DNA of 34,475 nucleotides from positions 1-34,475 of the forward strand of contig JOHN01000074.1 of the NCBI GenBank assembly GCA_000719695.1. The letters run 5' to 3'. Position numbers and translations under genes: made by a program. Each line of letters starts with the position of its first letter. Within the stretch, counting starts at the first letter, position 1. The notes beneath the pieces are model-generated. The model worked only from the letters and a program-made list of their open reading frames with translations. It had not been told where the DNA came from and did no database searches. Below, piece after piece: positions 1-8,028 of this stretch. The stretch is from Streptomyces sp. NRRL F-6131. GTDB lineage: Bacteria > Actinomycetota > Actinomycetes > Streptomycetales > Streptomycetaceae.

Positions 1-1939
1 GGGTCTGGGTGCTCCGGCGGCCGGACGCCTCCGCGGGACCGGCGCCGGTGTGGGCGGCGTCGGGGCGGGGCGGGGCCACCCGGTCGGCGCCGGCGGGGCC
101 GGGCGCCTGGGGGGACGGGGTGCGGGGGCTCGGGGTGGCGTCGGCCGGCTCGGCGGCGACGGCCTCGGGGGTGACGCCTTCGGGAGTGACGGCCTCGGGT
201 GCGGCGGCGCCTTCGGGTGCGGCTGCCTCGGGTGCGGCGCCTTCGGGTGCGGCGGCCTCGGCCTCCGCCACGGCGGCGCGGCCGGAGCCGGTGCCGTGCT
301 GGAGGGCCTGCCAGCGGGCGGCGGCCTGCTCGGGCGTCCGCTCCGGGCGGACGGCGCCCGGCACGGCGGCCGGCGCACCGGCGTCGGCCGACGGCGGCGA
401 CGGCGGCAGCGGTCGGCGGCGGCGACGACTGGGCAGTCCGGTGCCGTCGTCCGGACCGGCGGGCGCGTCCGGCACCGCCCGCACCGGCGGGACGGCGTGC
501 ACCGGTGACCCGTCGGGCGGGCGCGGCGCGTCCGGCGGCTGCGGCGCCTCCGGCACCGGCGGAACGACGTGGATCGCCGGGACGCCGTCCCGGGCGCGGC
601 CGCCCGCGGTGCCGGCCGGCCCGGCCGGACCGGCGCCGGGGCGCAGCGGCAGCGGGGTCAGCACGGAGAGCGGCTGCTCCTCGTCCACCACCGTCAGCAG
701 CCCGGCCGGGATCCGGACCAGGACGCGCATGCCCCCGTACGGGGACGGTTCGACGTGGCAGGAGAAGCCGTACTGCCGGGCCAGCTTGCCGACCACCGCG
801 AAGCCGGTCCGCGGCGGGTTGCCCAGCTCGGTGAGCAGCACCTCGGACGGGCCGGCCAGCAGCCGGCGGGCCCGGCGGAGCTGGTCCTCCTCCATGCCGA
901 TGCCGCTGTCGTCGACGATCACCAGCGCGCCCCGGCCGCCCTGCTGGAGGGTGACCGGTACGTCCGTCTCGGGGTGCGAGTAGGCGGTGGCGTTGGCGAG
1001 GAGTTCGGCGACCGCGATGGCCACCGGCTCGGCGGCCCGGGCGACCACGGCCAGTCGGTCCTCGCGCAGGTGGTTGGCCACCTTGATGCGGGCGTAGCCG
1101 GGCACCCGGGAGAGCGCGCCGACCACCACCTCGGCGAGCGGCGAGTCGGTGCGGGCCAGGCCGGGCCAGGCCTCGCAGAGCACGGCGACGGTCTGGATCC
1201 GGCGCAGCGCGACCTCGTTGCGGAAGTCGACCTCCAGCAGCCGGGGGTCGTCGTTGTCGTGCTGGAGCTGCTGGACCAGGCTCTGGATCTGGTAGAGCAG
1301 GGTCTGGATCTTGGAGGTGGCGCCGCGCATCGCGGAGCGGGCGGCGGCGTCGACGCGTTCCCGCTCGTCGGTGACGGCGGCGGCGGCCGCGTCCAGGACG
1401 GCCTGCAGGGCCTGCACGGCGTCCGGTCCGACGGCGGCGGCGTCGAGCGGTCCGGCGATCGGCGCGTTGGGGTGGCTCAGCCGCAGGGCGACGGCGGCCA
1501 CCCGCTCGGTGGCGAGGTGGCCGATCTCGGCCAGCAGGGCGGCGGCGGCGTCCTCGGCGGTCTCGGCGCGCTGTTCGGCGGCGCCGGCCCGCTGCTCGGC
1601 GTCGGTGGTGCGGAGTTCGGCCTCGGCGGCGCGCTGCCCGGCCTCGGCCGCCCCGTGTTCCGCCCGGCGGGCGCGGTCCTCGGCGGCCAGCGCCCGGTCG
1701 GCCGCGCCGCGGGCCTCCGCCGCCGCCTGCCGGGCCTCGGCCCCGGCCGCGTCCGCCCGCTGCTCGGCCCGGTCGGCGCGCCCCTCGGCGGTCAGGGCGC
1801 GTTCCTCGGCGCGGGCCGACGCGGCCTCGGCGGCGCCGGCCCGGGCCACCGCCCGCGCGCGACCGCGCGCCAGGAGGGCGGCGGTCACGAGCGCGGCGAG
1901 CGCGATCAGCGCCAGGGCCGTTACCAGCAGCTGCGTCAT
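1..1939 (-). CDS. Membrane-anchored ATP-binding sensor kinase, C-terminus beyond the window
   Basis: The minus-strand frame is open from an ATG at 1939 to the window edge (645 codons), so the 3' end is missing. Residues about 3-20 form one hydrophobic anchor. An Ala/Glu/Arg-rich stretch to about residue 135 looks like coiled coil. A GHKL ATPase domain follows: N box ELLANATAYSH near 316, DDSGIGM near 343, and a G2-like NPPRTGFAVVGKLA. From about residue 420 the chain becomes a Pro/Ala-rich, probably disordered tail with repeated PEGAAPEA-like units. GAGGA precedes the ATG at good spacing. Standalone kinases of this layout are common in Streptomyces and often lack an adjacent response regulator; none is seen here, though the gene beyond the edge is unknown. 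No clear DHp phospho-acceptor His box was identified, so autophosphorylation is an inference. The upstream hydrolase gene is 122 nt away on the same strand. Confidence 0.82.
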   Translation of the reverse strand, partial: MTQLLVTALALIALAALVTAALLARGRARAVARAGAAEAASARAEERALTAEGRADRAEQRADAAGAEARQAAAEARGAADRALAAEDRARRAEHGAAEAGQRAAEAELRTTDAEQRAGAAEQRAETAEDAAAALLAEIGHLATERVAAVALRLSHPNAPIAGPLDAAAVGPDAVQALQAVLDAAAAAVTDERERVDAAARSAMRGATSKIQTLLYQIQSLVQQLQHDNDDPRLLEVDFRNEVALRRIQTVAVLCEAWPGLARTDSPLAEVVVGALSRVPGYARIKVANHLREDRLAVVARAAEPVAIAVAELLANATAYSHPETDVPVTLQQGGRGALVIVDDSGIGMEEDQLRRARRLLAGPSEVLLTELGNPPRTGFAVVGKLARQYGFSCHVEPSPYGGMRVLVRIPAGLLTVVDEEQPLSVLTPLPLRPGAGPAGPAGTAGGRARDGVPAIHVVPPVPEAPQPPDAPRPPDGSPVHAVPPVRAVPDAPAGPDDGTGLPSRRRRRPLPPSPPSADAGAPAAVPGAVRPERTPEQAAARWQALQHGTGSGRAAVAEAEAAAPEGAAPEAAAPEGAAAPEAVTPEGVTPEAVAAEPADATPSPRTPSPQAPGPAGADRVAPPRPDAAHTGAGPAEASGRRSTQT

Positions 1940-2061
1940 CGACGTCCTCGGAGCTTTCTCGTACGAAGAACGGGCTCGGTCGGGAGGTGGTGCGGGCCCG
2001 GTGGAGCGGGGCGCCGTCCGGCGGGGCCGGCCGGTACGGCGGGGCCGTCGGCCCTGCCGGC

Positions 2062-3036
2062 TCAGGCCTCGGCCAACTCCCGCGCCACCAGCGCCACCTG
2101 GCCCATCGCCTCCAGGACGTTCGGGACCTCGCTCCCGTCCAGGTGCCGGTACTCGGCGGCGACGGTGAGCACCAGCCGCTCGGGCAGGCCGAGTTCGGGG
2201 TAGCGCCCCTCCGCGATGATCCGGCGGGCCGCGTCCAGGGCGGGGAGTCCGGCGGCGTGCAGGGCGTGCGCACGGTCGCGGACGTACCCGAGGTAGGCGA
2301 TGTGCTCGCGGACGCCCGCCCGGTCGAGCACCGGGCCGTGGCCGGGGACGACGATCTCGGCGCCGGTGGCCAGGATCCGCTCGCAGGCGGCGACGACGTT
2401 CTCCAGCGGACCGGCCCAGTGCGAGGGGTGGTCGCCGGGCTGCTCGGCGGTCGAGCCGAAGATCACGTCGCCGGTGAACACCGCGCGCTGGTGCGGGAGG
2501 TGGACGATGAGGTCGCCGCCGGTGTGGGCGGCGGGCAGGCCGGTGATCTGCACCGGGTACTCCCCCACCCGCAGCTCCAGCTCGCCGTGGAAGACGGTGT
2601 CCGGGTGGACCGGGTCGGTCTGCGACCAGTCGAACTGCCCGAAGTGGCGCCGGAGGTAGCCGCCGAGCGGCGAGTCCGGGTCGCCGCCGGCGACCAGCGC
2701 GTGGGTCTGCTGGGGCGTCGGCTCCCAGTGGATGTGCTCCAGCGCCTCGCGGGTGGCGATCACCTCGGCGTCCGGCAGCACGCCGGCGCCCCAGAGGTGG
2801 TCGCCGTTGGCGTGGGTGACGACGATCCGGTCGACGGTGACGCCGTCGGCCAGCCGCTTGCGGCTCTCGGCGAGGAACTCGGCGGCCAGCGAGGGGTCGT
2901 AGGGGGTGTCGATCCACAACGCCGTCCGTCGCCCGGTGAGCAGTCCGCAGTTGGCCAGTCCCCAGCCCCGCTTCGGCGGGAGCCAGACGTACAGGTCCTC
3001 GGCAATCGCGCTCACGTTCGCACGGTTGATCGTCAT
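2062..3036 (-). CDS. Metallo-beta-lactamase-fold hydrolase with an HxNxDH metal motif
   Basis: This is a 324-residue protein of the metallo-beta-lactamase fold, a family that hydrolyses esters, thioesters, lactams or sulfates at a metal site. Ligand motifs are present in order: THANGDH (H75, N77, D79, H80), AAHTGGD (H171), FTGDVIF (D190) and VVPGHGP (H233). The canonical HxHxDH has Asn in place of the second His, a variant known in some actinobacterial members. The substrate cannot be told from sequence. I chose the ATG at 3036 because the protein fold begins there and a CATAAT box lies 7 nt upstream; the frame continues upstream as low-quality sequence to 3204. No Shine-Dalgarno precedes the ATG, which fits a leaderless message. 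No signal peptide is visible, so it is probably cytoplasmic. Confidence 0.85.
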   Translation of the reverse strand: MTINRANVSAIAEDLYVWLPPKRGWGLANCGLLTGRRTALWIDTPYDPSLAAEFLAESRKRLADGVTVDRIVVTHANGDHLWGAGVLPDAEVIATREALEHIHWEPTPQQTHALVAGGDPDSPLGGYLRRHFGQFDWSQTDPVHPDTVFHGELELRVGEYPVQITGLPAAHTGGDLIVHLPHQRAVFTGDVIFGSTAEQPGDHPSHWAGPLENVVAACERILATGAEIVVPGHGPVLDRAGVREHIAYLGYVRDRAHALHAAGLPALDAARRIIAEGRYPELGLPERLVLTVAAEYRHLDGSEVPNVLEAMGQVALVARELAEA

Positions 3037-3043
3037 GGGCGCG

Positions 3044-3049
3044 ATTATG
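3044..3049 (-). promoter_or_regulatory. Candidate -10 box for a leaderless hydrolase transcript
   Basis: On the minus strand CATAAT (5 of 6 matches to TATAAT) ends 7 nt before the ATG at 3036. A start site 6-7 nt downstream would coincide with the A of the ATG. The bases between are cgcgccc, with no ribosome-binding site. No convincing -35 box at 17-18 nt was found. Confidence 0.45.
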
Positions 3050-3179
3050 CCGATGATGTGACAGCAGTGGAGCAAAACCCTGGCGATTTCGGCCACTTCC
3101 TGCCCCGGAGTCTCCCGCCCTGCCCCTTTTCCTCCCCTTCGCCGCCCGCCCCCGTCGCGCCACGCGGTCGGCACACCCC

Positions 3180-3926
3180 TCAGGCCGACGGCAGCACCCG
3201 GCACACCTCGACGGTCACGTCCACGGTGTCCAGGCCGATCACCCGGCCCTCGACGGCGACGAATCCTTTCTCCCCCGAGCGGAACAGCGCGGCCAGCGGG
3301 GACTGCCGGCCGGCCGCCGCGAGCGCCTCGACCGCCATCGCCGAACCGAACGCGAAGACCCCGCAGAGCACCACGCAGGGCGCGTGCCGGGCGGTGCGGG
3401 TGACGAACACGAAGCCGTGGTCGCGGACGAGTTCGTCGGCCGCGTTGTACTGCGCCTCGAAGATCATCCCGCCCCAGCGGGCCCGGGCCGCCTGCGGGTG
3501 CTCCAGCCGGAAGTCCGGGAAGGCGGTGGCCAGGACGCCCGCCGAGTACGCGTTGACGCTCGGGCCGCCGATCGAGAAGGTCGGCATCCGCGGGTCCTGC
3601 GCACCCGCGGTGACCAGCTCGATGGTGGCCTTGCGGTTGATCTTCCGCAGCAGGTCGGTGAGCTCGGCGATGGCCCGCGCCTCGGCCATCGGCATGAAGA
3701 GCACGTTCCGGGGCCCCCGGCTGGTGAGTTGGCAGCCGTCCTTGGCGTAGGCGAACTCGGCCACCTCGATGCTCGGGGTGACGATCTGCACCCGGCTGTA
3801 CGGTCCGAGCAGCGCGCGCAGGAAGCCGTAGCGCAGGAAGAGGCGGGTCCGGGCGAGCGAACGGGCGGCGACGAAGCCGATCACGGCCGGGACGAACCCG
3901 ACCAGGATCTGGAGCAGGATCTCCAT
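3180..3926 (-). CDS. Membrane-anchored protein of unknown function
   Basis: This is a 248-residue protein. Residues 1-24 form an N-terminal hydrophobic segment (LLQILVGFVPAVIGFVAA) without a clear cleavage site, so it is probably a membrane anchor with a cytoplasmic body. The body has alternating beta/alpha character with a glycine-containing FSIGGPSVNAYS motif, then DHGFVFVTR and a late VVLCGVFAFGSAMAVEAL segment. This order (GGP..N, then a DyG...R strand, then a GvfafGs..A helix) recalls a family of conserved hypothetical domains that probably adopt a Rossmann-like nucleotide-binding fold; that is my recollection, not a search result. I chose ATG 3926, preceded by GGGGGTGCC, because the upstream extension to 4049 is Arg/Pro-rich and unlike protein. 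No function is assigned. Confidence 0.72.
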   Translation of the reverse strand: MEILLQILVGFVPAVIGFVAARSLARTRLFLRYGFLRALLGPYSRVQIVTPSIEVAEFAYAKDGCQLTSRGPRNVLFMPMAEARAIAELTDLLRKINRKATIELVTAGAQDPRMPTFSIGGPSVNAYSAGVLATAFPDFRLEHPQAARARWGGMIFEAQYNAADELVRDHGFVFVTRTARHAPCVVLCGVFAFGSAMAVEALAAAGRQSPLAALFRSGEKGFVAVEGRVIGLDTVDVTVEVCRVLPSA

Positions 3927-4060
3927 GGCACCCCCGCGCGAAGAACCGGGCACGAACTGTCTGCGCGGATGTGATGCCCCGTGGAGCCCCCGGAACTCCC
4001 GAGCCGGGCGGTGACCCGGCGCCCGTGCCCGGCGGTGCACCGGATTCACCCGTCCGGCTC

Positions 4061-4073
4061 AGTGACGGTCACT
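4061..4073. promoter_or_regulatory. Odd-centred 13-bp palindrome, possible operator
   Basis: AGTGACGGTCACT is a perfect 6+1+6 inverted repeat in the gap between the acetyltransferase stop (4166) and the start of the membrane protein gene (3926), about 135 nt upstream of that start. Its size suits a dimeric regulator. One occurrence alone is weak evidence. Confidence 0.25.
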
Positions 4074-4165
4074 CTCCGTCGTCACCGCCATCGCGTGGCG
4101 GGGACGGCGGGGACGACCGGAGCGGGGCGCGAACGGCCGGACCGGCGGGGCCGGTCGCACGGCTC

Positions 4166-5086
4166 TCAGCCGTCCAGGCGCTTGATGAACTTCCGCTCGC
4201 TCGCGCAGCGCTCGTACCCCAGCCACGCGTTGATCGCCAGCATCGGCGCGTTGGTCGCGTCGTTGGACGTGTAGGCGTGGCTCAGCCCGGCCTCGCGGGC
4301 CAGGCCCAGCGACTCCCGCTTGGCGAGCTTGGCCAGCCCCCGCCCGCGGAAGTCCCGGCGGCAGGCGGTGAACGCCGACCAGTACCGGTCGCCGTCCGTG
4401 TGGACGGCGGTGAACGCGGCCGGCCGCCCGTCGACCACGGCCACGACGCTCAGGTCGGCGTCGAAGGCCGGGCTGTGCCACTCGCCCGCCAGCCACTCGT
4501 CGTAGTCGGCGGCGTCCATCACCACCTCGCCGGGCTCGTCCAGGATCGCGTCCGCCTCGACCTCGAAGACCGGGCGCGGATCGGCCGCCCAGGCGCTCGC
4601 CGGGCGCAGCTCGACCCCGGCCGGCAGCGGCGGGGCCTCGGGCAGCGGCCGGGCGAGCTCCCGGCCGCCGAAGTGCGCCGTCCGCCCCGCGGCGAAACCG
4701 CGGGCCTCGGCGAAGGCGCGCGGACCGGGCTCGTCGTCCACCCAGCTGTGCACCTCGACCACGCCGTGCTCGGTCAGGTGCCGCTCGGCGGCGGCCAGCA
4801 GGGCGGTGAAGGCCCCGCGCCGCCGGTACTCGGGCAGGACGCTGCCGTTGGCGTGGCCGATCCCCCGCGTGGTGGTGCCGATCACGACGGCACAGCGGAC
4901 CGAGCCGACCACCCGGCCGTCCAGCTCCGCGACGAAGGTGCGGTAGTGCTCGCCCTTCGCCTGACGGGCGTTGAGCCACACGAACACCTCGGGCGCCTGG
5001 ACCAGGTGCTCGCGCCCGGCGCGGTGGGCGGTCGCCACGGCCTCGGCGTCCTCGGGGCGGAAGTCACGAATCATCAGCGTCGTCAT
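4166..5086 (-). CDS. GNAT-family N-acetyltransferase with two tandem GNAT domains
   Basis: This 306-residue protein belongs to the GNAT superfamily, which transfers an acyl group from acyl-CoA to an amine. Two GNAT units are visible. The N-terminal one (about 1-145) has LPEYRRRGAFTALLAAAERH as its acyl-CoA motif A. The C-terminal one (about 150-306) has RRDFRGRGLAKLAKRESLG and ends with SNDATNAPMLAINAWLGYE, a typical motif B. Double GNATs include mycothiol synthase (MshD) and antibiotic acetyltransferases, but nothing here fixes the substrate. ATG 5086 starts right at the fold (MTTLMIRDFRPEDAEAV); the longer frame to 5155 adds unlikely sequence. An internal ATG at 5074 is a possible alternative. 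The gene is divergent from the MNIO cassette across a 267-nt gap. Confidence 0.85.
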   Translation of the reverse strand: MTTLMIRDFRPEDAEAVATAHRAGREHLVQAPEVFVWLNARQAKGEHYRTFVAELDGRVVGSVRCAVVIGTTTRGIGHANGSVLPEYRRRGAFTALLAAAERHLTEHGVVEVHSWVDDEPGPRAFAEARGFAAGRTAHFGGRELARPLPEAPPLPAGVELRPASAWAADPRPVFEVEADAILDEPGEVVMDAADYDEWLAGEWHSPAFDADLSVVAVVDGRPAAFTAVHTDGDRYWSAFTACRRDFRGRGLAKLAKRESLGLAREAGLSHAYTSNDATNAPMLAINAWLGYERCASERKFIKRLDG

Positions 5087-5192
5087 AGGTGCGCCACAGT
5101 AGCCGCCGAGAGGCCGGCCCGCCCTCGAATATTCTCCCGTCCCGACCCGCCCCACCTGCGACGATGCCCGGGGCCACGACGAAGATCACGAA

Positions 5193-5220
5193 TTGACCCA
5201 CCGCGAAGCTCAAGTAATGC
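5193..5220 (+). promoter_or_regulatory. Candidate promoter for the MNIO cassette
   Basis: TTGACC (5193-5198) and TAATGC (5215-5220) are separated by 16 nt in a locally AT-richer patch of the gap between divergent genes. Transcription from here would leave a leader of roughly 125 nt before ATG 5354. The -35 match is good and the -10 match is weak. Confidence 0.35.
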
Positions 5221-5353
5221 TCTGAGATGACCGGACGAGGCTTGGCAGCCGCACCGTCCGGGGACATGCTCAGCACCACAGCCCGGTGGCCCTGGCGACG
5301 AGGCCCGCGCCGACCGACGGCTTTCCACCCAGCCCTCCGAAGGGGGCGCACCG

Positions 5354-6247
5354 ATGACTTCCCCCGCCCTGCGGACCGCACCGCAGCCACCCGCAACGAC
5401 GACGGGTACCACCACCGCTACGAGCGCCACCGCCGCGGCGCCCCGCCGGCTCGGCGTCGGCCTCGGCTGGCGCGCCGAGATCGACACCGTGGTCGAGCGG
5501 CAACCCGGCCTGGACTGGGTCGAGGTGGTCGCCGAGAACATCTGCGGCGGTCACCTCCCCGAGTCCCTGCGGATCCTGCTCGACCGCGGCCTCACCGTGG
5601 TCCCGCACGGTGTCGGGCTCGGCCTCGGCGGCGCCGACCGGCCCGATCCGGCCCGTCTCGCCCGCCTCGCCGAGACCGCCGGGGTGCTCGGCTCCCCGCT
5701 GGTCACCGAGCACCTCGCGTTCGTCCGGGCCGGCGGTCTGGAGGCCGGCCACCTGCTGCCGGTGCCGCGTTCGCGCGACGCCCTGCGGGTGATCGCCGAG
5801 AACGTCCGGATCGCCCAGGACCAGCTGCCGGTGCCGCTGGCCCTGGAGAACATCGCCGCCCAGCTGGCGTGGCCGGACGACGAACTGACCGAGGGGCAGT
5901 TCCTCGCCGAACTCGTCGAACGGACCGGCGTCCGGCTGCTGATCGACGTCGCCAACCTGCACACCAACCGGGTCAACCTCGGCATCGACCCGGCCGCCGA
6001 GCTGGACCGGCTGCCGCTGGAGGCGCTCGCCTACGTGCACGTCGCGGGCGGCACCATGGTCGACGGCGTCTGGCACGACACCCACGCCCACCCGGTCACC
6101 GAGCCGGTGCTGGAGGTGCTGGCCGAGCTGTGCGCCCGGGTCGCGCCCCCCGGGGTGCTGCTCGAGCGCGACGCCGCGTTCCCGCCGCCCGCCGAGCTGG
6201 CGGCCGAACTCGACGCCGTCCGGCGGGTCCTGGACGGCGGACGGTGA
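5354..6247 (+). CDS. MNIO-family (DUF692) multinuclear iron oxidase
   Basis: This is a 297-residue TIM-barrel enzyme of the DUF692/MNIO family. Characterised relatives (MbnB and others) use two or three iron atoms and oxygen to remodel residues, often cysteines, in ribosomally made peptides. The candidate metal and active-site residues are all present: VPHGVGLGL (H85), VTEHLAF (E119-H120), AGHLLP (H133), LENIA (E165-N166), DVANLHTN (D198, N201, H203), VHVAGG (H229), HDTHAHPV (D242, H244, H246) and LLERDA (E271). Residues 1-30 are a Pro/Thr/Ala-rich leader before the first barrel strand ([10 protein letters not shown]). AAGGGGG at 5340-5346 is a good ribosome-binding site for ATG 5354. The stop overlaps the next gene by 4 nt (GTGA), implying coupled translation. 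The probable substrate is the Cys-tailed membrane protein two genes downstream. The family call is firm; the reaction is inferred. Confidence 0.93.
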   Translation: MTSPALRTAPQPPATTTGTTTATSATAAAPRRLGVGLGWRAEIDTVVERQPGLDWVEVVAENICGGHLPESLRILLDRGLTVVPHGVGLGLGGADRPDPARLARLAETAGVLGSPLVTEHLAFVRAGGLEAGHLLPVPRSRDALRVIAENVRIAQDQLPVPLALENIAAQLAWPDDELTEGQFLAELVERTGVRLLIDVANLHTNRVNLGIDPAAELDRLPLEALAYVHVAGGTMVDGVWHDTHAHPVTEPVLEVLAELCARVAPPGVLLERDAAFPPPAELAAELDAVRRVLDGGR

Positions 6248-6714
6248 CCGCCGACCCCCGCGCGGGCGGCGGCGCGGCCGGCGCCGACGCCTCCGACACC
6301 GACGCCACCGACGCGGCGCGGGCTCGGCTGGCCGCCCGGCAGGGCGAACTGCTCACCGCCCTGGTGGCCGGCGGCCCGGTGCCGCCCGGCTTCGACCCGG
6401 CCCAGGTGCGCGCGCAGGCCGCCGGCCTGGCCGCCAAGCGGCGGGACACCGCCGCCAAGGTGGCCCCGGCCCTGCCTCGCCTGCTCGGCGCGCAGTACGG
6501 CCCGCTCTTCCTCGCCTACGCCCGGAACCATCCGCAGACCGACGGCTACCGCGCCGACGCCCGGGCCTTCGCCGAGTGGGCGCTCACCGAGCGCCCGGAA
6601 CCGTCGGAGGAGCAACGACGGGCCCTGGAGCAGTGGCTCCGCCCGGCGCCCGAACGCCGGCCCGGCCCGCTCGCCCGCCTGCGCCGCACCCTGCGGCCCG
6701 GCCGGGACGCCTGA
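6244..6714 (+). CDS. Small MNIO-partner-like protein
   Basis: This is a 156-residue soluble protein starting at a GTG that overlaps the MNIO stop codon (GTGA, 4 nt). Its frame stays open upstream to 5227, but that part shadows the MNIO gene. After a low-complexity first 25 residues, residues 26-135 are mainly helical: [20 protein letters not shown], then [20 protein letters not shown], and [20 protein letters not shown] leading into AFAEWAL. The tail is Arg/Pro-rich. The pattern of a Pro followed by a short helix and LG, then an F..YA..HP motif, then D..AFAEW, resembles the DUF2063-type partners (e.g. BufC of the bufferin clusters) that bind precursors for MNIO enzymes. That likeness is by eye. 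The tight coupling makes a complex with the oxidase likely. No Cys, signal peptide or membrane segment is present. The next gene starts 156 nt downstream. Confidence 0.78.
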   Translation: MTADPRAGGGAAGADASDTDATDAARARLAARQGELLTALVAGGPVPPGFDPAQVRAQAAGLAAKRRDTAAKVAPALPRLLGAQYGPLFLAYARNHPQTDGYRADARAFAEWALTERPEPSEEQRRALEQWLRPAPERRPGPLARLRRTLRPGRDA

Positions 6715-6870
6715 ACGACCCGATCCGAACGCCGAACGACCCGGCTGCCCGAACGTCGGGCCCGCCCCGAGCGGCAGGCCCCGCGGCCGTTCGCACCCCG
6801 CCCCAGAACCCTTCGCACGACGGCGCCGCGCGCGCCCGAACCACGACTCACCACCCGGGGGGACCCACTC

Positions 6871-7959
6871 ATGTGGCACAACACCTACTACCTGCTGCCC
6901 GCCCTCCTGCTGGCCGCCGCCGCGCTGTACGCCTCGCAGACCAAGCAGGCCGCACGGCGCGTCAGCAAGCCCAAGGGCCTGCCCGGCCGCGGCATCCCGC
7001 TGCTGGAGGCCGCCTTCCTCTCCGGCGGCCCCGGCCGGGTCTTCGACACCGCCCTGGTCCGGATGCACCGGCTCGGCCACGTCGTGGTCAGCCGCTCCCG
7101 CCTGGTCACGCTGACCGCGGCGGAGCCCGCCGACGCGGTCGACGGCGAGATCGTCGCCGCGATCGGCCCGTCCCGCAGCCGGGACCTCGACTCGCTGCGG
7201 GCCGCCGTGATGCGCTCCCCCGGCGTCCAGGCCATCGGCGACGAACTCGCCGCCCGGGGCCTGCTGCGCAACCCCGACCGGCTCCGCCGGGCCCGGACCG
7301 CGCACCGCCTGCTCCGGTTCGCGCTGCTGCCGGTCGTGGTCACCACCGTCCTCGCGTACCTGCTCGACTCCGACGAGCCCGGCTCCGACCACCCCGCCCT
7401 CTGGATCCCGCTGCTGCTGCTCGTCGTCGGCCTGGTCTCCCTGCTGGCCACCCGCCCGCCCAGGGGCCGGATCACCCCGGCCGGACGCCGCCAGCTCGGA
7501 CTGATGGACAACGGCAAGCCCTGGCAGCCCCACCACGGGGCGGTCGTGGCCGGCGCCGACGCCGTCCTCCTCGGTGCCGTCGCGCTCGGCGGCCTGGCCG
7601 CCCTCGGCGCCGACGGCCTCGGCGACGAGGAGCTGCAGGAGGCGCTGCTCGCCGCGGCGGCCGCCGACCAGTCCGCCCGGGCGGTCGCCGCCTCCGGCGC
7701 CACCGGCTCCTCTTCCTCCGGCTCCTCCTGCTCCGGCCCGGCCGTCTGGTGCGGCTCGTCCTCCGACTCCTCGGGCTCCTCCGGCGGCTCGGGCTCCTCG
7801 GGATCGGGCTGCGGCGGGAGCACCACCTGCGGCAGCTCCTTCGGCTGCTCCTCCGGTTCGGGCTCCGGTTCCGGATCCTCCTGCGGCTCCTCCTCGTCCT
7901 CCTCCTGCGGCTCCTCGTCCTCCAGCTGCGGCGGCGGCGGAGGAGGCTGCGGATCCTGA
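6871..7959 (+). CDS. TIGR04222-type membrane protein with a Gly/Ser/Cys-rich tail, probable MNIO substrate
   Basis: This is a 362-residue protein. Hydrophobic segments lie at about 6-22, 148-165, 176-193 and 228-247. Between the first two is a conserved cytoplasm-like domain with the motif AAFLSGGPGRVFDTALVRMH (47-66), matching my memory of the TIGR04222 family, whose members carry low-complexity C-termini. Residues 276-362 are almost only Ser and Gly, with Cys at 287, 294, 314, 320, 326, 338, 346, 353 and 360. There is no Cys in residues 1-286. The ATG follows a GGGGGGA ribosome-binding site (6857-6863). Position after the MNIO and partner genes suggests that the tail is the modified substrate and the N-terminal part a membrane anchor and recognition domain. 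That role, and which side of the membrane the tail faces, are inferred. A structural or metal-binding Cys-rich tail with no modification is the alternative. Confidence 0.9.
   Translation: MWHNTYYLLPALLLAAAALYASQTKQAARRVSKPKGLPGRGIPLLEAAFLSGGPGRVFDTALVRMHRLGHVVVSRSRLVTLTAAEPADAVDGEIVAAIGPSRSRDLDSLRAAVMRSPGVQAIGDELAARGLLRNPDRLRRARTAHRLLRFALLPVVVTTVLAYLLDSDEPGSDHPALWIPLLLLVVGLVSLLATRPPRGRITPAGRRQLGLMDNGKPWQPHHGAVVAGADAVLLGAVALGGLAALGADGLGDEELQEALLAAAAADQSARAVAASGATGSSSSGSSCSGPAVWCGSSSDSSGSSGGSGSSGSGCGGSTTCGSSFGCSSGSGSGSGSSCGSSSSSSCGSSSSSCGGGGGGCGS
7696..7956 (+). other. Low-complexity coding block for the Cys/Gly/Ser tail
   Basis: These 87 codons (residues 276-362) are built from reiterated tcc/tcg/ggc/tgc triplets. 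Only about ten residues are not Ser, Gly or Cys (A277, T278, P290, A291, V292, W293, D299, T318, T319, F324). Cysteine spacing in the second half is 6, 6, 12, 8, 7 and 7. The DNA is repetitive enough for replication slippage to change tail length between strains. Confidence 0.9.
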
Positions 7960-8028
7960 GCCCGACGGGGCCCCGGCGGTTCGCCCGGACGTCACAGTTC
8001 GGTATCGCGCTCCGGGAAGACGTTCCGC

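Noticed and set aside
1958..1966. TCGTACGA palindrome upstream of the kinase as an operator
   Set aside because: An 8-bp palindrome is short and expected by chance in a 34-kb GC-rich window; no further support was found.
9..2203. Several long plus-strand open frames over the kinase region
   Set aside because: They are Gly/Arg/Ala-rich shadows of the minus-strand kinase gene, which has clear GHKL motifs and runs off the window edge.
5227..6243. N-terminal extension of the small partner protein
   Set aside because: The in-frame upstream part is Arg/Pro-rich and antiphase to the MNIO gene; the overlapping GTG at 6244 fits translational coupling.
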